From Muribaculaceae bacterium (GTDB lineage: Bacteria; Bacteroidota; Bacteroidia; Bacteroidales; Muribaculaceae): a DNA stretch of 63,004 nt. Position numbers and translations under genes: made by a program. Below the pieces are notes generated by a model. That model was not told the DNA's origin and did no database searches. It saw only the letters and a program-made list of their open reading frames with translations. Shown piece after piece: positions 9,015-17,616 of the stretch (its first letter is position 1; each line of letters opens with the position of its first letter). The stretch lies in contig JAFSPZ010000008.1 of NCBI GenBank assembly GCA_017451225.1, forward strand, positions 1-63,004, in the 5' to 3' direction.

Positions 9015-11351
9015 TCAATCGTTGTCTTTACTTCCGTAGCCGTAGCCATAGCCAGCCGAGAGGCGTGGGTTGCTGTCGTTGAGCACCAGTGCGGCATTAT
9101 GGAACTGCTTGCGCGCTACAACCTCATTGAAGTACTTGATGAGGTTGCGCTTGGTGTGGTTGGCTCGAGTGACAAAGAGTGTTGCGTCGCCATACTTGGC
9201 AAGCGAGAATGTGTCGCTCACCATGGCGATAGGAGCCGAATCAATGATGATTATGTCATAGTTCTCACGCAACTGAGTGAAGAGCTGTGATGTGCGATCA
9301 CCGAGCAGTAATTCCGATGGATTGGGAGGAATGGGGCCTGCAACAATCACGTTGAAGTTGTCGATTTCAGGAACAGGTTGTGCCATTTCGGTAACTGTGA
9401 GGTCAGAATTCGACAAGAAATTAGTGACTCCCGGTGCGTCATTTAATTTGAGCATCTTGGCAAGCTGTGGGCTGCGAATGTCCATGCCCACAAGTACGGT
9501 CTTCTTACCCATGAGCGCAAACGAAGAAGCAAGGTTGGTACTGATGAAAGACTTGCCCTCGCCACTGATGGATGATGTGACAAGCACAACCTTGTCGTCC
9601 TTGCGGGTCATCAGGAACTGAACGTTGTTACGCAGCAGGCGGAAGAGCTCCACGATTGACGATGTCTTGCCTGGCTTGACAACCAGTGAACTGCGATGGC
9701 GGTTGTGGCAAATCTCTCCAAGCACTGGCGACTTGGTGAGGCTTTGCAGCTCGTCTTGTGTAGAGAACTTGGTCATGAGCAATGCCCTTAAGAAGAGCAA
9801 TGCGATTGGCAACAGCACTCCAGCTAGAAGACCCAAAAATAAAACGATTGGAATTTTTGGCGACACTGGTTTGCTTTGTGCGTAGGCATGGTCTACCACC
9901 TTGCCCTTAGGTGTTTTTGCTGCAAGCAATAGTGCATTTTCTTCGCGTTTCTGCAGCAGGAAGGTGTAGAGTGTGTTCTGGATGCCCTGTTCACGGAGGA
10001 GCGAGCGCATCTCACGTTCTTGAGTTGGCACTTTGCTCATCTCGCCTTGTGACTCGTTGCTGACCTGGTTGGCTTTGTCAAGCTGTATGCGCAGTGCGTT
10101 AAGGGTGTTGTTCACGCCCTTTCGTATTGTTTCGCGCATGGTGTTGAGTTGTTGGTCTATCTCCTTGAGAGCATCGTTGCCGTCTTTTGCGCTTTTGGCG
10201 AGTTCGGCTCGGCGCATGGCCAGTTCGTTGAATGCTCTGATAGAACCCGAAGCTGCAGTTGAATCGGCCTCAAATGGAATATAGGAATACTTGTTGCGTG
10301 GGTCGCTTATGAAATCGTTGATAAGACCCACGATGCGGTATTGTGCCTCAAGAGCGACAATTTTGTTTTCGGCTTGTTCCTGACGTGCAATGCTGGTTTT
10401 GGTCTGGACTCCCACATCGACCATGTTGTGTGCCTGCTTGTAGGCTTCGATTTCGGCTTCACTGCCAGTAAGGTCTTTATAGATGAGCCCGAGCCTGTCT
10501 TCAATGAATTTTGCAGTGTTGATGGCTTGCTCGTCCTTTTCTTCCTGTCCTCGCTTGTTGTAGAGTGAAATTATGGTATTGAGCATGTCCTTGCCTCGCT
10601 TGATATTGGCAATCTCAATATCCATGTAGATGGCGTTGCTTTTCTTGTTGAGTAAGTCTACATTAAGGTCTTCCATTATGTCCTCGGTGCGAAGCAGGTT
10701 GCCTTTTACATTGGCGCTAATGGTAACCTCTTTGCCGGGTTTGTAGAATTGTGTAGCGCGAACGTGAAATGTTCCGTAAGGTGTTCTAACGTTGACTGGC
10801 AGTGTTTGGTCCTTGAGGTCGGCATATGTTTTGAAGAACCCCTTCTTTACCTTGATGTCGGCTTTGCCTTTCTCGTCAATTTTGACTTTGAAGGTCATAC
10901 CTATAGAGAGCGTGTCAAACACTTCGTCGGGCGCATCAATCTCGATAGGAGAGTTCTTGTAAAGATCAACACGGTCGAGGAGGCTTTTGCGCTCAACGTA
11001 AAGACGATTGAGTTTGAGCTCCTTAACCATCTTGTTGCAAATTTCTTGCGAACCCATCACAACAACCTCATCATCAACACTTGCACCGCCGCCACCTAGC
11101 GACAGACTCTTGAGCAACGAGGCTCCAGTGCTACTGGCATCATCGTCTTGGTCGACAAGAACTGTCGAGATGACGAGGTATTTTGGAAGTTTGTATTGCA
11201 AGTACAGCACAGCCAAGCTCATGCATACTATTAGCGAAAGTGCAAAAATCCACCAGTAGCGTTTATATTTGTTGAAAACGTTTCCTAAATCAATGATTTT
11301 TTCGTCTTGAGAGGAGACTTTGGTAGTATTCTCGTTGGAGTTATTGCTCAT
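9015..11351 (-). CDS. Wzz chain-length regulator fused to a BY-type tyrosine kinase
   Basis: 778 residues. Two membrane helices (about 32-52 and 515-538) flank a large periplasmic Wzz/GNVR region with coiled coil. The cytoplasmic kinase has Walker A SSISGEGKSF (about 593-602), Walker A' VLVGMDIR (about 619-626) and Walker B IIIIDSAP (about 700-707). The C-terminal tail ends SAGYGYGYGSKDND, a short cluster of three tyrosines for autophosphorylation. Proteins of this type (Wzc, and fused homologues in Bacteroidetes) control chain length and export of capsule or exopolysaccharide together with the Wza-type lipoprotein encoded just upstream at 11416-12225. Confidence 0.93.
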   Translation of the reverse strand: MSNNSNENTTKVSSQDEKIIDLGNVFNKYKRYWWIFALSLIVCMSLAVLYLQYKLPKYLVISTVLVDQDDDASSTGASLLKSLSLGGGGASVDDEVVVMGSQEICNKMVKELKLNRLYVERKSLLDRVDLYKNSPIEIDAPDEVFDTLSIGMTFKVKIDEKGKADIKVKKGFFKTYADLKDQTLPVNVRTPYGTFHVRATQFYKPGKEVTISANVKGNLLRTEDIMEDLNVDLLNKKSNAIYMDIEIANIKRGKDMLNTIISLYNKRGQEEKDEQAINTAKFIEDRLGLIYKDLTGSEAEIEAYKQAHNMVDVGVQTKTSIARQEQAENKIVALEAQYRIVGLINDFISDPRNKYSYIPFEADSTAASGSIRAFNELAMRRAELAKSAKDGNDALKEIDQQLNTMRETIRKGVNNTLNALRIQLDKANQVSNESQGEMSKVPTQEREMRSLLREQGIQNTLYTFLLQKREENALLLAAKTPKGKVVDHAYAQSKPVSPKIPIVLFLGLLAGVLLPIALLFLRALLMTKFSTQDELQSLTKSPVLGEICHNRHRSSLVVKPGKTSSIVELFRLLRNNVQFLMTRKDDKVVLVTSSISGEGKSFISTNLASSFALMGKKTVLVGMDIRSPQLAKMLKLNDAPGVTNFLSNSDLTVTEMAQPVPEIDNFNVIVAGPIPPNPSELLLGDRTSQLFTQLRENYDIIIIDSAPIAMVSDTFSLAKYGDATLFVTRANHTKRNLIKYFNEVVARKQFHNAALVLNDSNPRLSAGYGYGYGSKDND

Positions 11352-11415
11352 GTCTAATATTGAATTCTATTGTTGAAATAGGGAGGTGTGATTGTTGATG
11401 TTGGGCTGGTCTCGG

Positions 11416-12225
11416 TTATTTGACAACTAGGGCAATTATCAGAGACGCAATCACCGAAGCGGCACTCACAACGGTAGAGACTACGGTGAGCTTGTAGGCG
11501 TTGTTCTGGTTGTACTTGGAGTTGTCAATACGTATTTGGTTGGGTTCAACATAAACCACATCGTTTTGTTGCAGGTAGAAGTAAGGAGAAGAGAAGACGT
11601 TATTGTCCGAGAGGTCCAGGCGATGATACATCTGCTTGCCATTCTCTTCTCTGATGACTATCACTTTGCTGCGTTCGCCATACTCGGTCAAGTCACCAGC
11701 CTCGCTAAGTGCATCAAGAAGTGTGTACCTCTGTGAATTAACAAAAATGCGATGGGGATTTTTTACTTCGCCCATAACGTTGACAAAGAAGCCGGTGAGT
11801 TCTACTCTGACAAAGGGGTCTTTAACAGTAGAGTTTAACCTGGAAGTTATCATCTGCTCTATTTCGCTTGTTGACTTTCCTGCCACATTGAGCTTGCCAA
11901 GAACTGGCATCATGATGTCGCCTTGTTTGTCAACAATATAGGTTTGAAGTCGTGGCATGGGTTGTGTGTTGTAATCACCGCGTCGGGCGATGTTGGATTG
12001 TGGCTGGTTGTACATAGCTGTCGCCTCGGGAACTGCCGATGAGATTACGATTGACAGCTCATCCTCTGGCACGATTTTTATATCATAGCCACTGCCTTGA
12101 GGCATCACACCGCTAGCAGCGTCGCCCAGGTTGCGGAAGTAGGAGAGGTTGTTCTGGGTAGCAGTTTTGCAGCCTGTCAAAGCAAGCACAATTACTGCAA
12201 ATATTATTAAGTTCTTGAAATTCAT
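11416..12225 (-). CDS. Wza-type polysaccharide export lipoprotein
   Basis: 269 residues. A lipoprotein signal ends in ALTGC (Cys19). The poly-export domain starts at YDIKIVPEDELSIVISS, and an SLBB-like segment follows (FFVNVMGEVKNPHRIFVN). The C-terminus is a hydrophobic helix (VVSAASVIASLIIALVVK) that would span the outer membrane, as the C-terminal helix of Wza does, although many Bacteroidetes homologues have the same tail. It forms the outer-membrane channel working with the kinase encoded next downstream (64-base gap). Confidence 0.92.
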   Translation of the reverse strand: MNFKNLIIFAVIVLALTGCKTATQNNLSYFRNLGDAASGVMPQGSGYDIKIVPEDELSIVISSAVPEATAMYNQPQSNIARRGDYNTQPMPRLQTYIVDKQGDIMMPVLGKLNVAGKSTSEIEQMITSRLNSTVKDPFVRVELTGFFVNVMGEVKNPHRIFVNSQRYTLLDALSEAGDLTEYGERSKVIVIREENGKQMYHRLDLSDNNVFSSPYFYLQQNDVVYVEPNQIRIDNSKYNQNNAYKLTVVSTVVSAASVIASLIIALVVK

Positions 12226-12290
12226 AAGTTTATACTATTATATATAAAATATAGTTACTATATTTAAATTTAACGTTTATTTTGCCACTA

Positions 12291-13730
12291 TTATTGTCTT
12301 AAAAGTCCTAATTTTTTGGAGATTAGTTCCTTGAAATCCTGTCTGGTCTCCTCGGTAAATGAAAGTAGCGTGACAGCGCATGCCGCTATCATGTAAACCA
12401 GAAGCAACCACCAGGCATCTATGTATTGGTAGGCAACAGCGCCAATCACGAGAACCGTAATGGCAATAGTTGTGGGGCTATAAAACGACAATTTGAAGTA
12501 GCGCTTCATGTCGTGAAGTCGGTAGAAGAACAGCACCAGATAGGTGATTATGGATGTTGCAATAGCGCCATAGACTCCAATGTGGTTGACAAGGAAGTAG
12601 TTGAGAACCAGATTGACCACTGCCGCAAGTGTTATCGCCGGCAGTGTACGCGGTGTGTCCTTTGCACACTGATAACCCATGTCGAAAAATGCCGACAGGG
12701 CAAAAATCACTGCCGAGATTCCCATAAGGTAAAGATAGTTGGCACTCTCTTGGTAGTTGGCATCGACAATGATGGGGTATAAAGCCTTGAGCATGAAAGA
12801 ATAGAGAGTGAGTAGGATTGTGAGCGCGCCTATGTAGGTGTTGAACATCTTAGAAAAAAACTTGTCGCGGTCAGGACTGTTGTATTGCAATATGGCTGTC
12901 TCTTGCCAAGCTTGATAGAAGATGGTGGCAATGGTCAGGACTATCCCGTTGAAGCGGAATGCCACGGCATAAACACCATTGATGTCAAGTCCCAAGAAGT
13001 GGTTGATGAACCATCGGTCGCTGCTTCCCGTGAGCCACCAGCACAAGGAACCTGGTAACAATGGCAATGAATATTTGAGAATATCGCGCCCTACCTGTCC
13101 TATTGTGATGTTGAAGCTGAAATAATTGGCAAGAATCTTCATGCGCATCTCAATGTAGATGAGTGCTACAAGACGTGCGAGGATGTTGGCAATGAAGATA
13201 CCTGCGACTCCCATTTTAAAGAATGCCACAAGAATAATGCTGAAGACACCAATTCCAAGCGAGGAGATGATGCCAGAGGTGACAAAGACTTTGTTATTGC
13301 CAAGGCCACGTGCCACTTGCGAAATCACTTCGAGAAACGACATTGCAATCAACAGGGCAAAGCAGTACCACACATAATTGATGCTGGTGAACATGGCCAG
13401 CATCACCGTGGCTATAACGCACACAACCAGGTTGGTGAGCAGTGTGCGATAGACAAACGAGATTATCTTGCTGTGACAGTCCTTGTCCTTCGTTTCTAAA
13501 AGAAATCTGAATGCTCCGTCGCGCAGTTGCAGTGTGGTGAAAGGTATTATCAGGAATATGGCGGTGAGGCACAGGTCGTAGTAGCCAAAGTCGCTTGTGT
13601 CCTTGATAAAGAACGTGTAAAGCGGCACCATCGCAAATGTGATGATCTTCGATCCCAGATTTCCGATGGCATATATCCCTAAGTCATTCAAAAACTTAGA
13701 CGAACGTTCTTGTGGCCTTGCTGTTGACAA
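12291..13730 (-). CDS. Wzx-type polysaccharide flippase (MOP superfamily)
   Basis: 479 residues with about 12-14 membrane helices and the N-terminal pattern DLGIYAIGNLGSKIITFAM typical of the polysaccharide transporter (PST) family. It would move lipid-linked repeat units across the inner membrane for the Wzy enzyme at 7552. It is the first gene of the main minus-strand run; a TAATTTTG -7 box is at 13757-13764. Confidence 0.92.
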   Translation of the reverse strand: MSTARPQERSSKFLNDLGIYAIGNLGSKIITFAMVPLYTFFIKDTSDFGYYDLCLTAIFLIIPFTTLQLRDGAFRFLLETKDKDCHSKIISFVYRTLLTNLVVCVIATVMLAMFTSINYVWYCFALLIAMSFLEVISQVARGLGNNKVFVTSGIISSLGIGVFSIILVAFFKMGVAGIFIANILARLVALIYIEMRMKILANYFSFNITIGQVGRDILKYSLPLLPGSLCWWLTGSSDRWFINHFLGLDINGVYAVAFRFNGIVLTIATIFYQAWQETAILQYNSPDRDKFFSKMFNTYIGALTILLTLYSFMLKALYPIIVDANYQESANYLYLMGISAVIFALSAFFDMGYQCAKDTPRTLPAITLAAVVNLVLNYFLVNHIGVYGAIATSIITYLVLFFYRLHDMKRYFKLSFYSPTTIAITVLVIGAVAYQYIDAWWLLLVYMIAACAVTLLSFTEETRQDFKELISKKLGLLRQ

Positions 13731-13756
13731 TTTTTCCCTGTTTTTATAAAGCGGTG

Positions 13757-13764
13757 CAAAATTA
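13757..13764 (-). promoter_or_regulatory. -7 box upstream of the flippase gene
   Basis: Minus-strand TGTAATTTTGCACC, the same 14 bases as in the tRNA-Asn promoter at 39690-39697. It is likely the start of the main polysaccharide operon (flippase, export lipoprotein, kinase, polymerase, glycosyltransferase). The -33 region is a poor match, which suggests regulated expression. Confidence 0.55.
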
Positions 13765-13871
13765 CACAGATTTTTTCAGATTTGAACTTGTTATAAAGAA
13801 AAAAAGCTGTGTCAAGGGGCTTCATCGTTTCTTTTTTAGGGCAATTAGCAGTGTTTTATGACAAAAAGGAG

Positions 13872-13879
13872 TAATTTTG
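13872..13879 (+). promoter_or_regulatory. -7 box of the second acyltransferase gene
   Basis: TAATTTTG fits TAnnTTTG 27 bases before the ATG at 13907. A TTG at 13877 that would extend the gene lies inside this box, so the ATG is the better start. Confidence 0.5.
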
Positions 13880-13906
13880 CAAACCAAATACACATGGTAT
13901 ATCTAC

Positions 13907-14971
13907 ATGAAGAGTACAATTACAAGCAATGATTTTATAAAAGTCAATGGTAACAAGTTTGATTTCTTCAAACTCGTTCTAGCTGTGTTTGTAGTTGGAA
14001 TTCACTTGTCGCACATAGGATTTATATTGCGTCCTGTTTTCAGAATAGCAGTGCCATTGTTTTTCATAATTTCATCTTATCTGTTTTTCTCAAGGCAAAG
14101 CGAGTTGCAGTCCTATCAGTTGCGCAAGCAGGCTTTTCTCAAATTTGCGAAGCGAATTCTTGTCCTCTATCTCTTTTGGTTTGTTGTGCTACTCCCCGTA
14201 ACAATAGAATACAGGGGATGGTGCTCAAATGTCAACTACTATACTGTTATCGATATTGTGCGGGGATTCTTCTTTGGTAGTACCTTCAAAGCTTCATGGT
14301 TCTTGATGGCTTCACTAATAGGTACATTTATTGTTTGGTATCTTGCCGAACATAAGGTGAAAGACCGATGGATAATCACTCTGGGTGTCATGACTTATGT
14401 GATATGCTGTTTGGTTTCAAACTACTACCATTTGTGTGAGAAAATACCATATTTTTCATGGCTTTATGGTAAATATTGGTTCCTGTTCACTCATCCGCAC
14501 AATAGCTTTCCAGTAGCAATTTTGTTTGTGGCTATTGGCAAACTTATGGCAGAGAACAAATTCCATGCGTCGCAGCGAGTACTTAAGGTTGTAGCTGTGG
14601 TGTTGTTATTCTGTGTTTATGGGGAGTATTGCTTGACTCGCTATTTTGGAATGGTTATTATGGATGACTGCTATTTCATGATGCCGCTATTGTGCGTTTG
14701 TTTGTTCATGCTCATTGGGCAGAGTGAGCCGCGTGTTTTTTCGATTGACACACGTTCAATGCGATCGCTATCGGTAATAATATACTGTAGCCATCACTCA
14801 ATAGGTGGTTTGATGTTAAAATTGTTTCAGCTTATGGGAACTAAAGAAGGTAGTGGTATAAATCACTTCTTATTGTTCCTTTGCACACTGGCTGTGACCC
14901 TGTTGGTCGCTTATATTATTCTCTTGTTGGAAAACCGGAAGTCCTTCCGGTTGCTAAAATATTCACATTAA
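13907..14971 (+). CDS. Acyltransferase-3 family membrane protein
   Basis: 354 residues from the ATG at 13907. About ten hydrophobic helices; the first carries FDFFKLVLAVFVVGIHLSHI with the family histidine, and a basic cytoplasmic loop follows (RKQAFLKFAKRILVLYLFW). This is acyltransferase family 3, likely O-acetylating the polysaccharide or another surface sugar. It has its own promoter and runs opposite to the main locus, ending 10 bases from the convergent peptidase gene. It is the second such enzyme here; the two are not close copies. Confidence 0.87.
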   Translation: MKSTITSNDFIKVNGNKFDFFKLVLAVFVVGIHLSHIGFILRPVFRIAVPLFFIISSYLFFSRQSELQSYQLRKQAFLKFAKRILVLYLFWFVVLLPVTIEYRGWCSNVNYYTVIDIVRGFFFGSTFKASWFLMASLIGTFIVWYLAEHKVKDRWIITLGVMTYVICCLVSNYYHLCEKIPYFSWLYGKYWFLFTHPHNSFPVAILFVAIGKLMAENKFHASQRVLKVVAVVLLFCVYGEYCLTRYFGMVIMDDCYFMMPLLCVCLFMLIGQSEPRVFSIDTRSMRSLSVIIYCSHHSIGGLMLKLFQLMGTKEGSGINHFLLFLCTLAVTLLVAYIILLLENRKSFRLLKYSH

Positions 14972-14981
14972 GCATCACTGC

Positions 14982-15959
14982 TTAGTAGCTATATATTACG
15001 TTGGCAACAGTCTGTCCTACAACTTTAAGCACTGCTGGGTCAATTTTGTCGAGGGTGTCGCCAGTGGTGTGCCATCCATCAAAGAAACCAGAGTTGCCAT
15101 CATCGCGCATGTCGATGATGTCAATGCACTTGATTCCAGCTTCGTTAACCACGATGTGGTCGTCGGTGATAGCTCCTCCGGCATTGCTGTCAAAATAGGA
15201 GCCGAAACCACTTTGCTGAGCTATATCCCATACTTCGTTTACAACGCTGGGGGCATATTGTAACGACATGAGCTCCTTGCTGAATTTTGCACCTTTGGCT
15301 CCCACCATGTCAAGTAGAATTCCAAATTGTGGCGAGTAGTTGGCTACATGCATGTTTTTTGCCCAATATTGAGTGCCCAGAGCCCAAGAATCTTCGTTGT
15401 TGTCCTCTCCCCAGTCTTCGGCATCAACTAGCAGGATGTCGACTCCTATCGATGGTTTTTTCTCTTTCATGACACGAGCCAGCTCAAGAAGCACGGCAAC
15501 ACCACTGGCTGCATCGTTGGCGCCCATCACTGGTTCTTTGTGCTTAGATGGATCGGGGTCGTTGTCGGCCCATGGTCGACAGTCCCAGTGTGAGAGCAGC
15601 AAGATTCGAGTCTTGCTGGCGGGGTTGATGATCCCTATCAGGTTCTTGATATTGAGTTTTTTTCCGTCAAATGTGGTTACATTTCCTTCTTGCACAATAG
15701 TGCTGTCGCATGACTTCTTGAGCTCTTGTTCGAGCCACAGGGCACACTTGCTGTGAGCTGGAGTGCCAGGCACTCGAGGTCCAAAATCGCATTGTTTTTT
15801 TACTAAGTTGTAGGCATTGCTGCCGTCGAAACTTACTGCAGGTTGTATAGCTACGTTATCACTAGATGCACTGCTAGAATTGTTCTGCTGCGACTTGCAA
15901 CTGGCGCAACTAACCGTTATAATAGCCATGGCAAGCAGGAATAACTTGGAAAATTTCAT
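14982..15959 (-). CDS. M28-family lipoprotein, glutaminyl-cyclase-like
   Basis: 325 residues from the ATG at 15959; a longer reading to 15986 lacks a sensible signal peptide. The start KFSKLFLLAMAIITVSCASC is a lipoprotein signal. Zinc ligands of the M28 fold can be seen: LLSHWDCRPWADND (His and Asp), GANDAASGVAVLLEL, and VDAEDWGED. The tryptophan-rich HWDCRPWAD loop is characteristic of secreted glutaminyl cyclases, which convert N-terminal Gln to pyroglutamate, rather than of aminopeptidases. It follows nadB by 41 bases in the same direction. Confidence 0.87.
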   Translation of the reverse strand: MKFSKLFLLAMAIITVSCASCKSQQNNSSSASSDNVAIQPAVSFDGSNAYNLVKKQCDFGPRVPGTPAHSKCALWLEQELKKSCDSTIVQEGNVTTFDGKKLNIKNLIGIINPASKTRILLLSHWDCRPWADNDPDPSKHKEPVMGANDAASGVAVLLELARVMKEKKPSIGVDILLVDAEDWGEDNNEDSWALGTQYWAKNMHVANYSPQFGILLDMVGAKGAKFSKELMSLQYAPSVVNEVWDIAQQSGFGSYFDSNAGGAITDDHIVVNEAGIKCIDIIDMRDDGNSGFFDGWHTTGDTLDKIDPAVLKVVGQTVANVIYSY

Positions 15960-16000
15960 ATCAATTAATATCTTAAAAACAAGCACTCAATATTTTACAT

Positions 16001-17593
16001 TTACAATTTCAGGTCTTCCTCGCTCTTGGGCTTGGGAGGGTAGTCGATGGTGTAGTGAAGTCCGCGTGACTCTTTGCGTTCCTTGGCTTGGCGCATGATG
16101 AGGTAGCCAACGTTGATAACGTTGCGAAGCTCGCAGATGCGACGGCTCACGGTGCTTTCCTTGAAGAGTTTCTCGGTTTCCTGATAGAGGATGTCGAGGC
16201 GGTTCCATGCACGGTCCAGGCGCAGGTTGCTGCGCACGATGCCAACATAGGCACTCATTATTTCTTCTACCTCTTTCTCGCTCTGGCTGATTAGCACCAT
16301 TTCCTCGGGATGCTGGGTTCCCTTGTCGTCCCACTCGGGGATGTCGGTGCGGAAGTCATAGTGATTGCGGCATTTGAGGGCATGCTTAGCAGCCGCATCG
16401 GCATAGACAACAGCCTCGATTAGGGAATTGCTGGCCAGGCGGTTTCCACCATGAAGTCCTGTGCATGAGCACTCGCCCACTGCATAGAGGCGCTCTATTG
16501 ATGAACAAGCGTTGAGGTCAACCTTTATGCCGCCGCACAAGTAGTGGGCAGCTGGAACCACTGGTATATATTCCCTGGTGATGTCGATGCCAATTTCAAG
16601 GCAGTGCTTGTATATGTTCGGGAAGTGATGCTTGGTCTCTTCGGGGTCTTTGTGGGTGACATCAAGATAAACATGGTCTTCGCCTCGTTGCTTCATTTCG
16701 CTGTCGATGGCGCGCGCCACCACATCACGTGGGGCGAGCGACAGGCGTGGGTCATACTTGTGCATAAACTCCTCGCCTGCAAGGTTGCGGAGCACACCGC
16801 CGTAGCCGCGCATAGCCTCGGTGATAAGGAAGGCGGGACGGTCTCCGGGATGGTACAAAGCTGTGGGATGGAATTGGATGAACTCCATGTCCTGAACAGT
16901 GCCCTTGGCGCGGTACACCATTGCGATGCCGTCGCCGGTAGCGATGAGCGGATTGGTTGTCGTGTGGTACACAGCACCACAACCACCTGTGGCCATAAGA
17001 GTGAGGCGTGAAAGGAATGTATCGACCTTGCCTGTCTCTTGATTCAGCACATAGGCTCCATAGCATTGTATGTCGGGAGTGCGACGTGTTACAATCTTGC
17101 CCAAGTGGTGCTGGGTGAGAATCTCAACAGCAAAGTGATTGTCAAAGATGTCAATGTTGTCATGAGCCTTTACAGCTTCGATGAGCGACTGCTGAATCTC
17201 GTGGCCAGTGTTGTCGGCATGGTGAAGGATGCGGAATTCGCTGTGTCCGCCCTCACGGTGAAGGTCGAAGTCTCCCTTTTCGTTCTTGTCAAAGTCAACT
17301 CCCCAGTCTATCAGTGCCTTGATTTGAGCTGGAGCCTGGGTAACAACTTGCTCCACAGCTTTGGGGTCGCTAAGCCAGTCGCCAGCTACCATGGTGTCGT
17401 GGATGTGTTTCTCAAAGTTGTCAACCTCTAGGTTTGTGACGCTTGCCACGCCGCCTTGAGCAAGGTCGGTGTTGGCCTCGTCGAGAGATGTCTTGCACAC
17501 GAGTGCGACCTTTCCTGTTCCAGCCACCTTAAGAGCGAAGCTCATTCCGGCCACACCCGAACCAATTATCAGGTAGTCATATTTGTAAGTCAT
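16001..17593 (-). CDS. nadB: L-aspartate oxidase
   Basis: 530 residues. The FAD-binding N-terminus (YDYLIIGSGVAGMSFAL) is followed by DLAQGGVASV, the substrate region HREGGHSEFRILH, the flavin segment ATGGCGAVY, and AVGECSCTGLHGGNRLASNS near residue 375. These match NadB of the succinate dehydrogenase flavoprotein superfamily; the enzyme oxidises L-aspartate to iminoaspartate for NAD synthesis. Length is normal. nadA and nadC are not in the window. It starts 23 bases after pbp1A, so the genes are probably co-transcribed. Confidence 0.95.
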   Translation of the reverse strand: MTYKYDYLIIGSGVAGMSFALKVAGTGKVALVCKTSLDEANTDLAQGGVASVTNLEVDNFEKHIHDTMVAGDWLSDPKAVEQVVTQAPAQIKALIDWGVDFDKNEKGDFDLHREGGHSEFRILHHADNTGHEIQQSLIEAVKAHDNIDIFDNHFAVEILTQHHLGKIVTRRTPDIQCYGAYVLNQETGKVDTFLSRLTLMATGGCGAVYHTTTNPLIATGDGIAMVYRAKGTVQDMEFIQFHPTALYHPGDRPAFLITEAMRGYGGVLRNLAGEEFMHKYDPRLSLAPRDVVARAIDSEMKQRGEDHVYLDVTHKDPEETKHHFPNIYKHCLEIGIDITREYIPVVPAAHYLCGGIKVDLNACSSIERLYAVGECSCTGLHGGNRLASNSLIEAVVYADAAAKHALKCRNHYDFRTDIPEWDDKGTQHPEEMVLISQSEKEVEEIMSAYVGIVRSNLRLDRAWNRLDILYQETEKLFKESTVSRRICELRNVINVGYLIMRQAKERKESRGLHYTIDYPPKPKSEEDLKL

Positions 17594-17616
17594 AGTTATT
17601 TGGTTTTTGTTAATTC